A DNA stretch of 64,000 nt from Colimorpha_A sp045543555 (GCA_045543555.1 JAZQMQ010000019.1:12446-76445); one strand, 5' to 3'; shown: positions 9,167-18,932, counted from the first letter of the stretch. Notes: a model not told the origin generated them from the letters alone. Numbers and translations are program-made.

Positions 9167-10279
9167 ATGTTAGGTTTTGAAAAGGCAAAGAAAAACTTTG
9201 GATTCGGATGTATGCGTCTTCCGATGAAGAACGACGAGGTCGATTATGACGAATTCAATAAAATGATAGACGCCTTTATGGACGCGGGGTTCAACTATTT
9301 TGACACCGCAAGAGGATATATCAGCGGAAAAAGTGAGATAGCACTCCGCGATTGTCTTACCTCCCGTTATCCGAGAGAAAGCTACGTGCTCGTTGATAAG
9401 CTTTCAAATCATCTTTTTAACAGTGAAGAAGAGATCCGCCCCGTATTCGAGGATCAGCTCCGTGTTCTCGGCGTTGATTATCTCGATTTTTACCTCATGC
9501 ACGCCCAAAGCGCATCGTCCTTTGAAAAATACAAGGCGTGCCGCGCTTATGAGACCGCTTTTGATCTCAAAAAGGAGGGCAAAATAAGATACGTCGGACT
9601 TTCCTTCCATGATAAAGCAACCGTGCTTGATCAGATACTCACCGAGTATCCCGAGCTTGACATAGTACAGATACAGTTCAACTATGCCGACTATGAGGAC
9701 GAAAGCGTTGAGGGTCGCAAGGTCTACGAGGTGTGCCGTAAGCACGGTAAGCCCGTTATCGTTATGGAGCCTGTTAAGGGCGGAAGCTTAATAAATCTTC
9801 CTGCAGAGGCTCAGGCAATATTCGACGGTCTTAACGGAGGCTCTAACGCTTCTTACGCGATAAGATACACCGCGTCCTTCGAAGGCGTTGTAATGGTTCT
9901 TTCAGGAATGGGTAATATGGATATGATGAACGACAACCTTTCGTTTATGACCGACTTCAAGCCGCTTAGCGAGGAAGAGTTTGAGGCTGTTAAACAGGTT
10001 TGCGGCATATTCCGCTCAAAAGATATCATCCCCTGCACCGCCTGCAAATACTGCGTTGACGGTTGCCCCATGTCGATTGCTATTCCCGATCTTTTTGCTT
10101 GTCTAAACGGCAAAAAGCACTTTAAAAATTGGAACACCTCCTATTACTACTCCTTACATACCGAAAACGGAGGCATGGCAAGTGACTGCATAAAGTGCGG
10201 AAACTGCGAAAACGTTTGCCCTCAGCATCTCAAGATAACAGAGCTTCTTGAAGACATTGCAAAGGAATTTGAAAAATAA
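9167..10279 (+). CDS. Aldo/keto reductase with C-terminal 4Fe-4S motifs
   Basis: A 370-residue cytoplasmic oxidoreductase. The N-terminal ~270 residues form the aldo/keto reductase barrel: NYFDTARGY gives the catalytic Asp and Tyr, VLVDKLS the Lys and FYLMHAQ the His. The C-terminal domain carries two cysteine clusters: CTACKYCVDGCP (residues ~288-299) and CIKCGNCENVCP (~342-353), typical of ferredoxin-like 4Fe-4S binding. This fused type is common in anaerobic Firmicutes and usually annotated as a predicted aldo/keto reductase of unknown substrate. It is not obviously linked to the neighbouring uronate pathway. Confidence 0.88.
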   Translation: MLGFEKAKKNFGFGCMRLPMKNDEVDYDEFNKMIDAFMDAGFNYFDTARGYISGKSEIALRDCLTSRYPRESYVLVDKLSNHLFNSEEEIRPVFEDQLRVLGVDYLDFYLMHAQSASSFEKYKACRAYETAFDLKKEGKIRYVGLSFHDKATVLDQILTEYPELDIVQIQFNYADYEDESVEGRKVYEVCRKHGKPVIVMEPVKGGSLINLPAEAQAIFDGLNGGSNASYAIRYTASFEGVVMVLSGMGNMDMMNDNLSFMTDFKPLSEEEFEAVKQVCGIFRSKDIIPCTACKYCVDGCPMSIAIPDLFACLNGKKHFKNWNTSYYYSLHTENGGMASDCIKCGNCENVCPQHLKITELLEDIAKEFEK

Positions 10280-10287
10280 TAAATATT

Positions 10288-10325
10288 GCCGCCGATGTGT
10301 TTTTACACATCGGCGGCACGCTTTT
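10288..10325. terminator. Bidirectional terminator between convergent genes
   Basis: A perfect 13-bp stem, GCCGCCGATGTGT pairing with its complement at 10305-10317 around a 4-base loop. T-rich DNA follows on the plus strand, and an A/T-rich flank allows use for the minus-strand kinase gene as well. Confidence 0.85.
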
Positions 10326-11808
10326 ATTTATTATTTGATTCTTCCTGAAGTGTCTTTTTTATCTGCGCTTCATTTGCTCTTGAAAGCGTGAATATGAATT
10401 CGCAGTATTCGCCGTACTTACTCTTTACCCATATTTCCTCGTTATGAGCGTCGATTATGGATTTACTTATATACAGTCCAAGACCTACTCCAGTCTTATC
10501 AAGTCCTCTGCTCTTATCGGTCTTATAGAAACGGTCGAATACTCTTGGAAGCTCCTCGCTCTTTATTCCGTCGCCTTCATTATAGACCGAAACAAAGATC
10601 TTTCTGCTTTTTTCGGTTATTCTGATCCTATATTTTCCGCCCTCTCTTGAGAATTTGACGGCGTTATCGCAGATATTATAAAGGATCTGATATATTGCGT
10701 CCCTGTCGGCATTTACGAGGATGTTTTCCTCATCAACCTCAAATTCAACGTCAAGACGCTTTTTATCGATCTTCTGCTCGAAGGAAATGAGAATAACTCT
10801 CGCCATTTCACAGATATCGAATGCTCTCATCGTGAATTTACGCTCACCTGCCTGAATTCTCGAAACGTCAAGAAGCGCCGCCACCAAGCGCGAGAGTCTT
10901 CTTATCTCGTCACCTATCATTCGCAGGTAATATTCGTGCTTTTCCTTTGGTATCGTTCCGTCGAGAATACCGTCGATAAATCCCGATATTGTGGTCATTG
11001 GGGTTCTGAGATCGTGGGAAACGTTTGAAAGGAATGAGCTTCTGGTGTTTTCGAGGTTGGAAAGCGACGCAGCCATATCGTTGAATGCCACTGCAAGCTC
11101 TGCGATCTCATCCCTTCCTCTGACGGGGACTCTTACGTCGAGTCTTCCAGATGCAAATGCCTTCGCGGCGACCGACATATTCTTTAACGGACTTATAATT
11201 CTGTCGCTTATAAAATATACTGCGATCAATGCGGCAAGCATAACCCACAGGCAAGTCATAATTATTGCCTTTACCGTGGTCCTCATAAGGTTATTTATTC
11301 TCTCGGACTCCACGCAGGCAAATACGTATCCCTCTGTCTCGCCTTGGACAATAATAGGAATACCTCTTACGTGGTGATTATTGGGAAGAAGGCCATTTAG
11401 ATCTCCATGTCCATTGTATGAGCTGTTACCAAGCGCTTCAAGTATAGCCGAAGGAAGCACATAACCTGAAGCATTAAGCCCACCTTGCACGTTATATACC
11501 TTAACTTTACCCTCAGCATTGAAGAGTATCATCGTAATGTCTCTGTTGAACTTTGAAGGAGCAGTTACGTATGCCTTAATCTCATCGGTATAATCCGAAA
11601 CAAATTCATCAAGTGATTTTTTTTCGTCTTTTAACCGTTGCTCAAAATAGTGCTTTGCTGAAACCGAGACCTCGGAAAGCTCCTCTCTTGTGCTTTCATT
11701 GTAATAATTACCCATCATTGAGCTTACGAGTATTGCAAGCATTACAAAGCTGACTATTATTATCGACATGAAAGCCGTTATATATTTTGTAAAAATACTC
11801 TTGAACAT
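10324..11808 (-). CDS. Membrane sensor histidine kinase
   Basis: A ~494-residue sensor kinase. It has one transmembrane helix near residues 8-33, a ~150-residue extracellular sensor, a second helix near 180-202, a HAMP domain (SPLKNMSVAAKAFASG), then HisKA with SNVSHDLRTPMTT (phospho-acceptor His265), and HATPase_c with NICDNAVKFS (N box) and GVGLGLYISK (G2 box). Start ATG 11808 is preferred because AAGGACAG lies just upstream; a longer in-frame start adds nine non-helical residues. The gene is 68 bp downstream of its response regulator. The stimulus is unknown. Confidence 0.9.
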   Translation of the reverse strand: MFKSIFTKYITAFMSIIIVSFVMLAILVSSMMGNYYNESTREELSEVSVSAKHYFEQRLKDEKKSLDEFVSDYTDEIKAYVTAPSKFNRDITMILFNAEGKVKVYNVQGGLNASGYVLPSAILEALGNSSYNGHGDLNGLLPNNHHVRGIPIIVQGETEGYVFACVESERINNLMRTTVKAIIMTCLWVMLAALIAVYFISDRIISPLKNMSVAAKAFASGRLDVRVPVRGRDEIAELAVAFNDMAASLSNLENTRSSFLSNVSHDLRTPMTTISGFIDGILDGTIPKEKHEYYLRMIGDEIRRLSRLVAALLDVSRIQAGERKFTMRAFDICEMARVILISFEQKIDKKRLDVEFEVDEENILVNADRDAIYQILYNICDNAVKFSREGGKYRIRITEKSRKIFVSVYNEGDGIKSEELPRVFDRFYKTDKSRGLDKTGVGLGLYISKSIIDAHNEEIWVKSKYGEYCEFIFTLSRANEAQIKKTLQEESNNK

Positions 11809-11876
11809 TTTTTCTGTCCTTACTGTAAATAGCACTTAAGGCGGTACGTTTGACGCACCGCCCGAATTTTGATTTA

Positions 11877-12566
11877 TCAGGAAAGAAGCTCGAATTTGTA
11901 GCCTACTCCCCATACGGTCTTAAGTATCCAGCTTTCAGATACTCCCTCAAGCTTTTCGCGCAGACGCTTAACGTGAACGTCAACGGTTCTTGAGTCGCCG
12001 AGATAGTCAAATCCCCAAACCTTATCAAGCAACTGATCTCTTGTGAATACTCTGTTGTAGTTGGACGCAAGGAAGTAGAGAAGCTCAAGCTCCTTTGGAG
12101 GAATATCCACTGCCTTACCGTTTAATTTAAGCTCGTACTTCTGACGGCTTATCTCTATATTGTCAAACTTGATAGTTTCCTCATCGTTCTCGTTGCTTCT
12201 GCCTGAGGAACGACGAAGAACTGCCTTAACGCGCGCAGAAAGCTCCTTCATATCGAAGGGCTTTACTACGAAATCGTCGGCACCGAGCTCAAGACCGAGC
12301 ACCTTGTCGAAAACGTCGCCCTTTGCGGTGATCATAATAACAGGCTTGTTTGACACCTCTCTGATCTCGCGGCATACCTGCCAGCCGTCCTTTTTAGGAA
12401 GCATAATGTCGAGAAGCACGAGGTCGGGCTCGTACATTTTGAAATAGCTGATACCCTCAGCTCCGTCGTTTGCTGTTTTTACCTCATAGCCCTCTTTTTC
12501 AAAATAAATTTTAAGAAGGTCGCAAATGCCGCTTTCATCGTCTACTACAAGAATCTTAGTTCCCAT
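11877..12566 (-). CDS. OmpR/PhoB-family response regulator
   Basis: A 229-residue two-domain regulator. The receiver domain starts KILVVDDE, with the phosphorylation site in LVLLDIMLP (Asp53) and the conserved MITAKG threonine and VVKPFD lysine. The C-terminal winged helix (residues ~130-227) contains RDQLLDKVWGFDYLGDSRTVDVHV, the OmpR recognition helix region. The gene precedes the histidine kinase in the same operon and is its likely partner. The regulon is unknown. Confidence 0.93.
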   Translation of the reverse strand: MGTKILVVDDESGICDLLKIYFEKEGYEVKTANDGAEGISYFKMYEPDLVLLDIMLPKKDGWQVCREIREVSNKPVIMITAKGDVFDKVLGLELGADDFVVKPFDMKELSARVKAVLRRSSGRSNENDEETIKFDNIEISRQKYELKLNGKAVDIPPKELELLYFLASNYNRVFTRDQLLDKVWGFDYLGDSRTVDVHVKRLREKLEGVSESWILKTVWGVGYKFELLS

Positions 12567-12733
12567 GTTATTACCTCTTCTCTTTTCGGCTGTCGCCTAT
12601 TTATTAACTTCGTTATTTTTTTAACCAAGTTCATAATACCATATTTTTCCCCTCTATGTGTGAATGAGTTGTTAACTTTTTTTGATTTTTAAGTGATGAA
12701 ATGCATAATATTATTTTTTGAGCCGAAATACTC

Positions 12734-12762
12734 TTGCAAAAAAATATTTTTCGTTATATAAT
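12734..12762 (+). promoter_or_regulatory. Sigma-A promoter of ychF
   Basis: TTGCAA (12734-12739), 17 bp, TATAAT (12757-12762), about 45 bp before the ychF start. The 240-bp gap between the regulator and ychF holds this promoter and, presumably, a less obvious leftward one. Confidence 0.8.
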
Positions 12763-12807
12763 GTAGGCTGATAATTAATTTCTTGACATCTGAAAGGTAC
12801 ATATAAT

Positions 12808-13902
12808 ATGAAGATAGGTATAGTGGGACTTCCTAACGTAGGAAAGAGCACCCTTTTTAACGCCATAACCAACGCGGGAGCAGAGACCGCAAACTATCCA
12901 TTCTGCACCATTGAACCCAACGTAGGAGTTGTTGCGGTTCCCGATTACCGTCTGGACGTTCTTGCAAAGATGTATAATCCCGAAAAATATACTCCTGCAG
13001 TAATAGAGTTCGTTGATATCGCAGGTCTAGTTGAAGGCGCCTCCAGAGGTGAAGGCCTCGGTAACAAATTCCTTTCTCACATCAGAGAGGTTGATGCGAT
13101 CGCCCACGTTGTACGTTGCTTTGAGAACTCCAACATCATCCACGTCAGCGGAACAGTAGATGCTCTTCGCGACGTTGATATTATAAATATGGAGCTTATA
13201 CTTTCAGATATTGAGCTTATCGAAAAGCGTATTGACCGTGTCACCAAGGCTATGAAGGGAGATAAGACTCTCGCCTCCGAGCTTGAGCTTTTGAACAGAG
13301 TAAAAGCACATCTCGACGAGGGAAAGAGCGCTCGATCCATCGAACTGACCGAGGACGAGGCGGCTCTTCTCGACCAGTCTCCCCTGCTCTCCCGCAAGCC
13401 CGTAATTTACGTTGCAAACATAGGTGAAACCGAGGTGTCCGGAGATTACGAAAACAACCCCAACTATCAGGCGCTCAAAAAGTTTGCTGAGGACGAAAGC
13501 TCGGGCATCATTCCCGTTTGCGCAGGTATCGAGGCTGAAATTGCCGAGCTTGAGGGTGAAGACAAGGAAATGTTCTTAACCGAAATGGGACTTACCGAAA
13601 GCGGTCTTGATCGTCTTATCAAGGCAGGTTATTCCCTTCTCGGACTTATCAGCTATCTTACAGGCGGTCCTTCCGAGGTCAGAGCGTGGACTATAACCAA
13701 GGGCACGAAGGCTCCTCAGGCTGCAGGTAAAATCCACTCCGACTTTGAGCGTGGATTCATTCGCGCAGAGGTTATTGCATTTGACGATCTCGTTGCCTGC
13801 GGTACTATGGCTGTTGCAAAGGAAAAGGGCCTTGTGCGCTCCGAGGGTAAGGAGTACGTTATGAAGGACGGAGACGTAGTTCTCTTCCGTTTCAACGTTT
13901 GA
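12808..13902 (+). CDS. ychF: Redox-responsive ribosome-binding ATPase/GTPase YchF
   Basis: A 364-residue Obg-family P-loop protein of normal length. GLPNVGKSTLF (residues 6-16) is Walker A, the switch segment is VEFVDIAGLVEGAS and the base-recognition motif of this subfamily is YVANIGE, which departs from NKxD and explains ATP preference. A coiled-coil insertion lies around residues 125-190 and the C-terminal TGS domain around 280-364 contains AWTITKG and HSDFERGFIRAEV. It is a translation-associated factor. A monocistronic unit is indicated by a promoter and terminator on either side. Confidence 0.96.
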   Translation: MKIGIVGLPNVGKSTLFNAITNAGAETANYPFCTIEPNVGVVAVPDYRLDVLAKMYNPEKYTPAVIEFVDIAGLVEGASRGEGLGNKFLSHIREVDAIAHVVRCFENSNIIHVSGTVDALRDVDIINMELILSDIELIEKRIDRVTKAMKGDKTLASELELLNRVKAHLDEGKSARSIELTEDEAALLDQSPLLSRKPVIYVANIGETEVSGDYENNPNYQALKKFAEDESSGIIPVCAGIEAEIAELEGEDKEMFLTEMGLTESGLDRLIKAGYSLLGLISYLTGGPSEVRAWTITKGTKAPQAAGKIHSDFERGFIRAEVIAFDDLVACGTMAVAKEKGLVRSEGKEYVMKDGDVVLFRFNV

Positions 13903-13914
13903 TCTTTAATAAAA

Positions 13915-13940
13915 GAAGCCTCGCACGTCGAGGTTTCTTT
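13915..13940 (+). terminator. Intrinsic terminator after ychF
   Basis: GAAGCCTCG (13915-13923) pairs with CGAGGTTTC (13929-13937) with one G:T pair, followed by T residues. Confidence 0.75.
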
Positions 13941-13972
13941 GATATTTGCTTATTTTATGAGGAGGAAATGAT

Positions 13973-14983
13973 ATGCCTTGCGTTTCGGTTATAATTCCCG
14001 TTTATAAAGTTGAAAAATATCTTAACCGTTGCGTTGACAGCGTTCTTAACCAGACGCTGAGCGACATTGAGATCATACTCGTTGACGACGGCTCGCCCGA
14101 CGACAGCCCCGAAATATGCAATTCATATCTTTCCGACAAAAGAGTTGAGGTAATTCACAAGCCAAACGGCGGTCTTTCATCGGCAAGGAACGCGGGACTT
14201 GATATTGCACGAGGAGACTACGTATTTTTCCTCGACTCTGACGACTGGCTTGATAATAACGGGATTGAGATCCTTTATAACAAGGCAAAGGAGACGGGAG
14301 TTGATTTCGTCCGCTATCGCGCAGTACGCTCAATGTGGCCAGATCTTCCCGAGGGTGCTCCGTTTCTATTTGGTGAAGGTAACGATTTAAGAGAAGGACT
14401 GCTCGTAAAGGAAGATATTGAAAGGGATATTTTCCCGAGGCTTATCGCAACGCCTGAGCTTGACTACGGTCCAATTCTCAGCGCTTGCATGGGTCTTTAC
14501 AGGACGGAATTTCTGAAATGCAACGGCATCCGATTTGATGAAAGAGTTAAAAACAGCGAGGACGTTGTCTTCAGTGCGCAGACCGTTATTTGCGCAAATT
14601 CCATTTACTACATTGACCGCGCGGGCATATACCACTATTTCTACAATCCCGATTCAATCTCAAAATCATTCCGTCCCGAGAGAATAAATGCATTCAAGAC
14701 ACTCATTGACGTATGTTATGAGCAGTTCGGAAACGTAAATAACGGCTATTTTAAAAAGCAGATCGAAATTCTACATTGGCACTGTATTTTAAACTGCCTT
14801 TCGGAAAGAAGATTCGTTGACGACTATGGGCAGAGGCTCGGCTTTATCAAACAGATCTTAAACGATCCGTTTGTAAAATCCGCAAATCTCTTTACTCCCT
14901 TTAAGCTCAAGGTCTCATTCAGAACGAAATGTCTTATGCTCTGTGTCAAGCTTCGTCTCGGCACGATAATTGCGAGGAACTGA
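13973..14983 (+). CDS. Family 2 glycosyltransferase
   Basis: A 336-residue GT-A glycosyltransferase. The N-terminal catalytic domain begins SVIIPVYKVEKYLNRCVDSV; the nucleotide-binding IILVDDGSPDD, the KPNGGLSSARNAG segment and the metal-binding FLDSDDW are all present. The C-terminal ~130 residues are less conserved. It likely transfers a sugar to a cell-surface polysaccharide or glycolipid; the donor cannot be told. A GAGGAGG site precedes the ATG. It is directly followed by a paralogous GT2 gene with 1 bp between stop and start. Confidence 0.9.
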   Translation: MPCVSVIIPVYKVEKYLNRCVDSVLNQTLSDIEIILVDDGSPDDSPEICNSYLSDKRVEVIHKPNGGLSSARNAGLDIARGDYVFFLDSDDWLDNNGIEILYNKAKETGVDFVRYRAVRSMWPDLPEGAPFLFGEGNDLREGLLVKEDIERDIFPRLIATPELDYGPILSACMGLYRTEFLKCNGIRFDERVKNSEDVVFSAQTVICANSIYYIDRAGIYHYFYNPDSISKSFRPERINAFKTLIDVCYEQFGNVNNGYFKKQIEILHWHCILNCLSERRFVDDYGQRLGFIKQILNDPFVKSANLFTPFKLKVSFRTKCLMLCVKLRLGTIIARN

Positions 14984-14984
14984 T

Positions 14985-15953
14985 ATGAAACCACTGATCA
15001 GTATTGTAATTCCTGTTTATAACGGTGAGAATACTCTTGACCGATGCATCGGCTCGGTTCTTTCACAGTCGTATGAAGATTATGAAATGATCCTTGTTGA
15101 CGACGGATCGACTGACAATTCATTTTCGGTTATTTCAAAGTATGATGACAAGAGAATAAGGTATGTGAAAAAGGAAAACGGCGGTGTTTCGTCGGCAAGA
15201 AATCTCGGTATCGAGCTATCAAACGGTAAATACGTTCTTTTCCTCGATTGTGACGATGAGCTTAATTGCGGCGCTCTTGAAAAATATGCCTCAATTGCTG
15301 AAAGTACCTCCTCTGACGTTATATCAACTGCGATCAGAGTAAGAAAAAACGGTGAAAATTGCTCTGTTATCGGTTTTGATAGCGATAGAGTTTTCAAAGA
15401 GGATGTTTTTTCGCATCTGCTGATCTCTTCCGATAAATTCGGCTATGCGGGCGGAAAAACAGTTAAGCGTTCCCTAATCGTCGATAACGGCTTACGTTTT
15501 GAAACAGAAATGAAAACACAGGAGGATCTTTCATTCCTTCTCGATTGCTATTTTCTCGGTGGATCATTTGCTTTTTCGTCCTTTGAAGGATATATTTACG
15601 ATATTCAGCACGAACAGCGGTCAATCCCTCTTTCCGACAATATCAATAACAGAGTGAAGGCAATCCTGCTCGCGGAAAAGAAGTCAGGAACAGATAAAGA
15701 AGCCCTGACAATCGCCGCCGACAGAATACTACACACGGTTTATTCCTATTTGTGCTATACCCAAAGCAAGGATGAAATTCATTCTTTAATTACACCTGTT
15801 TGTCAAAACAAAGACATCAAAGAAGCCTTAAAATATCGCACGCCTGATTCTAAATATGAATTTATCGCTTCAGCGATTATTTCTTCGAATCTTTCTAAAA
15901 TTGTCCGTAGATTCGTTTTCAGGGCAAAAATCAAAAAGTTAATAGGAAGATAA
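14985..15953 (+). CDS. Family 2 glycosyltransferase (second copy)
   Basis: A 322-residue GT2 enzyme with the same plan as its neighbour: ISIVIPVYNGENTLDRCIGS, ILVDDGSTDNS, KKENGGVSSARN and FLDCDDEL. The DxD-equivalent is DCDDE. The start MKPLIS at 14985 is chosen because it lies immediately after the upstream stop with GAGGA in front; a longer frame start would overlap. The two genes probably arose by duplication followed by divergence, since the catalytic halves are alike and the C-terminal halves are not. The product is probably used in surface glycan assembly. Confidence 0.9.
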   Translation: MKPLISIVIPVYNGENTLDRCIGSVLSQSYEDYEMILVDDGSTDNSFSVISKYDDKRIRYVKKENGGVSSARNLGIELSNGKYVLFLDCDDELNCGALEKYASIAESTSSDVISTAIRVRKNGENCSVIGFDSDRVFKEDVFSHLLISSDKFGYAGGKTVKRSLIVDNGLRFETEMKTQEDLSFLLDCYFLGGSFAFSSFEGYIYDIQHEQRSIPLSDNINNRVKAILLAEKKSGTDKEALTIAADRILHTVYSYLCYTQSKDEIHSLITPVCQNKDIKEALKYRTPDSKYEFIASAIISSNLSKIVRRFVFRAKIKKLIGR

Positions 15954-15990
15954 AAGCAAAACGCTTTCGATTGAAAGCGTTTTGCTTTTT
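15952..15990. terminator. Bidirectional terminator between glycosyltransferase and lysA
   Basis: A long stem, AAAAGCAAAACGCTTTC (15952-15968) pairing with its complement at 15973-15989 around GATT. A T-run follows on the plus strand and an A-run precedes, so it can act in both directions for these convergent units. Confidence 0.9.
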
Positions 15991-17285
15991 TATAGATCGT
16001 TCTTTATCAGATCCTCAAAGGATTCTCTCTTTATAACTGTTTTAACTTCGTCGTTCGTTACAGCCACAACCTCAGGTCGAGGAATTCTATTATAGTTGCT
16101 TGCCATCGAATAGTTATAAGCACCTGTAACCAGCACTGCAAGTATATCTCCTCTTACCGCTTTGGGAATAAGCACGTTTTCCTGAAGAAGATCTCCGCTT
16201 TCACAGCAGCGTCCCGCAACTGTGCAGAGAAAATCTGCCTTATCATTCATTCTTGATGCAAGGCATACCGTATAATCAGAGCCGTAGAGAGCGTATCTCG
16301 GGTTATCGGGCATTCCGCCGTCAACAGATACGTAGTTTTTGAATCCCGGTATTTCCTTGGTTCCGCCGACTGTATAAAGAGTGAGGCAGGTATCGGCAAC
16401 TATGCTTCTGCCCGGCTCCATCAGAATTGTCGGACGAACGATACCGCTTTCGTTTACCTCTTGGTCGATGAACGATGCGATTCTCTTTATTGAATCCTCG
16501 ACGTCGATTATCGGCTGTGACTCTATATATCTTACGCCAAAGCCACCTCCAAGATTGAGAATTCTCGTGTTAAATGCGAATTTTCTTTTTATATGGGAAA
16601 TATAGGATATCATTATTCTTGCGCCGTCGGTAAATGGCTCGATATCGAATATTTGTGAGCCTATATGACAGTGGAAGCCATCGAGACGCACGTTTTTCTT
16701 TCCGAGGGCGTACTCTACCGCCGCGTCTGCCTGACCCGTTTCGATAGCAATGCCGAATTTACTGTCCACCTTGCCCGTTACGACCGCCGCAAAGGTATGT
16801 GGGTCGATTCCGGGGGACAAGCGAAGGAGTATTGGCTGTATCTTGCCCATCTCCGCGGCAATTTTATCGATTGAATCAAGCTCTGTCAGATTATCTACGA
16901 CGAAATGACCTACGCCGCTTTCGATTCCGTAGCGTATGTCGAAGTCTGTCTTATTATTTCCGTGAAAATATGCCTCCGACACGTCAAATCCCGCTGCAAG
17001 TGCGGTATAAAGCTCGCCCGAGGAAACAAGGTCGATACCCATTCCTTCCTCACGGCACAGACGGTAGATATATTTGCAGGAAAACGCTTTGGAAGCAAAC
17101 AGGGGATGCGAATCTCCGCCGAAGCATTTCTTCATGGCAGATATATACGTCCTCATATTGTTTCTTACGCGCTCTTCATCGAGCACCATAAGCGGTGTTC
17201 CGAACTTGGATACAAGCTCGACCGTGTCCTCACCTGCTATCGTAAGGTGATTCTTTTCATTTATGCCTAAATTACTGTGAAGCAT
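15990..17285 (-). CDS. lysA: Diaminopimelate decarboxylase
   Basis: A 431-residue fold-type III PLP enzyme that decarboxylates meso-diaminopimelate to L-lysine, the last step of the pathway. The PLP lysine is in FASKAFSCKY (near residue 66), the glycine-rich phosphate loop in LNLGGGFGVRY, and the C-terminal CESGDLL active-site cysteine and GAYNYSMASNYN segment are intact. It is the third gene of a dapA-dapB-lysA operon, 3 bp after dapB. The operon is preceded by a lysine riboswitch. Confidence 0.95.
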   Translation of the reverse strand: MLHSNLGINEKNHLTIAGEDTVELVSKFGTPLMVLDEERVRNNMRTYISAMKKCFGGDSHPLFASKAFSCKYIYRLCREEGMGIDLVSSGELYTALAAGFDVSEAYFHGNNKTDFDIRYGIESGVGHFVVDNLTELDSIDKIAAEMGKIQPILLRLSPGIDPHTFAAVVTGKVDSKFGIAIETGQADAAVEYALGKKNVRLDGFHCHIGSQIFDIEPFTDGARIMISYISHIKRKFAFNTRILNLGGGFGVRYIESQPIIDVEDSIKRIASFIDQEVNESGIVRPTILMEPGRSIVADTCLTLYTVGGTKEIPGFKNYVSVDGGMPDNPRYALYGSDYTVCLASRMNDKADFLCTVAGRCCESGDLLQENVLIPKAVRGDILAVLVTGAYNYSMASNYNRIPRPEVVAVTNDEVKTVIKRESFEDLIKNDL

Positions 17286-17288
17286 AGC

Positions 17289-18017
17289 TTAACCCTTCAT
17301 CATTTCCTTCATTGAATACATTCCCGCGCTCTTTCCGACCATGTATTCCGCAGCCTTGAGAGCACCGTCGGCAAAGAGTGCGCGGTCAAACGCCTCGTGC
17401 TTCAGAGTTATTCTTTCGTTATCTGTGCAAACGCAGACCTCGTGAATGCCGACGATATTTCCCATTCTCATGGCAGAAATTCCGACTTCATTCTTCTCGC
17501 GCTTACCGTGTCCGCTTCTTCCGTTATTTGCAACAGCGTCGGGACGGACTTCCTTTACGGCGTCGAAGAGCATAAGTGCCGTTCCACTGGGAGCGTCGAC
17601 CTTCCTGTTGTGATGAGTCTCAACTATCTCAACATCGGCGTCGGGAAATGCGGAGACGACAGCTTTAACGGTATTACAAAGAGTTGCGATACCAATCGAC
17701 ATATTACCCGAATAAAATACAGCAGTTTTCTCGGATGCGCGCTTAATTATCTCCTTTTCCTCGGGGGTGTGACCTGTGGTACAGATGACAGCGGGAATAT
17801 TATGCTCCGCTGCATAGCCAACGACCTCTTCGGTAAGGGTATGGAATGAGAAATCTATTATTACGTCGGCGTTGACGGTTACGTCATTTATACTTTTGCT
17901 CGCCTCATCGCCGTTACTGAATGCGTCCACCGGAATCGTGGTATAGCCCGCTTTATCAAGCAAAGCTCTAACATGGCCTCCCATTCTTCCGAGAGCGCCT
18001 ACAAGGATAACTTTCAC
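17289..18017 (-). CDS. dapB: 4-hydroxy-tetrahydrodipicolinate reductase
   Basis: A 242-residue NAD(P)H-dependent reductase that makes tetrahydrodipicolinate in the diaminopimelate/lysine pathway. The N-terminal Rossmann motif is VGALGRMGGHV, and the conserved catalytic segment appears as ETHHNRKVDAPSGTA (residues ~133-147) with the His-His-Lys set. Length is typical for the short Firmicutes form. It sits between dapA (24 bp) and lysA (3 bp). Confidence 0.95.
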   Translation of the reverse strand: MKVILVGALGRMGGHVRALLDKAGYTTIPVDAFSNGDEASKSINDVTVNADVIIDFSFHTLTEEVVGYAAEHNIPAVICTTGHTPEEKEIIKRASEKTAVFYSGNMSIGIATLCNTVKAVVSAFPDADVEIVETHHNRKVDAPSGTALMLFDAVKEVRPDAVANNGRSGHGKREKNEVGISAMRMGNIVGIHEVCVCTDNERITLKHEAFDRALFADGALKAAEYMVGKSAGMYSMKEMMKG

Positions 18018-18041
18018 GTTTATTCTTCCTTTTCGGTTATT

Positions 18042-18932
18042 TTAAAGGGCAATTCCCGCCGCCTTCATTGCGCGGATGAGCTTTTCCTCGTTGGCCTCCT
18101 CCATAGGATAGAGGGGGGAACGGAGAACGTTTTCAGTGTAACCCATTCTTGCCATTGCCGCCTTTACGGGAATGGGGTTGACCTCGCAGAAGAGGGATTT
18201 TACGAGGGGGATATACTTAAGCTGAAGCTCGGTTGCCGCCTTGAAATTGCCATCAAGAGCATAGCGGCACATCTGTGCGGTCTCGCGGGGGAGAAGATTT
18301 GAAAGTACCGAAATAACACCCTTTCCGCCGAGGGACATGATGGATGTTATCTGGTCGTCGTTACCGCTATAGATGTCGAGCTTGTCTCCAACAAGCGCAA
18401 AGGTCTCGGTTATCTTACTGAGGTTGCCATTTGCTTCCTTTATAGCTACAATATTGGGATGATCGGCAAGAGCCACATAGGTCTCGGGCTCAAAGCCTAC
18501 GCCCGTTCTTGAGGGAACGTTATAGAGGATTATGGGCTTATCGGAAGCGTCTGCAATTTCGGTGTACATTCTGACAAGACCCTTCTGGGTAGTCTTATTG
18601 TAATAAGGGGTCACAACGAGAAGCGCATCCGCACCTGCATCGCAAGCGTGCTTTGTCAGTCCTATAGCGTACGCGGTGTCGTTACTGCCCGCACCTGCGA
18701 TTACGGGCACTCTGCCATTTGTCTGCTTAACGACAAAGGAAATGCAATCCTTATGCTCGTCATCGGTAAGGGTTGATGCCTCACCGGTGGTTCCGCAAAC
18801 TACAAGAGCATTTATTCCGCTTTCGATCTGAAACTCAACGAGCTCCGCAAACTTACCGTAGTCAACGTTACCCTTGCTGTCGAATGGGGTTATAAGGGCG
18901 GTAGCCGCTCCTTCAAATACTGTCTTTTTCAT
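18042..18932 (-). CDS. dapA: 4-hydroxy-tetrahydrodipicolinate synthase
   Basis: A 296-residue class I aldolase that condenses pyruvate with aspartate semialdehyde, the first committed step to diaminopimelate and lysine. The TALITPF N-terminal motif, CGTTGEASTL (residues ~46-55), the catalytic tyrosine in LYNVPSRTG and the Schiff-base lysine in VAIKEANGN (near residue 160) are all present. The first gene of the dapA-dapB-lysA operon. Expression should fall when lysine is plentiful because of the riboswitch-terminator leader. Confidence 0.96.
   Translation of the reverse strand: MKKTVFEGAATALITPFDSKGNVDYGKFAELVEFQIESGINALVVCGTTGEASTLTDDEHKDCISFVVKQTNGRVPVIAGAGSNDTAYAIGLTKHACDAGADALLVVTPYYNKTTQKGLVRMYTEIADASDKPIILYNVPSRTGVGFEPETYVALADHPNIVAIKEANGNLSKITETFALVGDKLDIYSGNDDQITSIMSLGGKGVISVLSNLLPRETAQMCRYALDGNFKAATELQLKYIPLVKSLFCEVNPIPVKAAMARMGYTENVLRSPLYPMEEANEEKLIRAMKAAGIAL

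Noticed and set aside
13973..15953. Capsule or exopolysaccharide gene cluster
   Set aside because: Only two glycosyltransferases are present; no flippase, polymerase or priming transferase is near.
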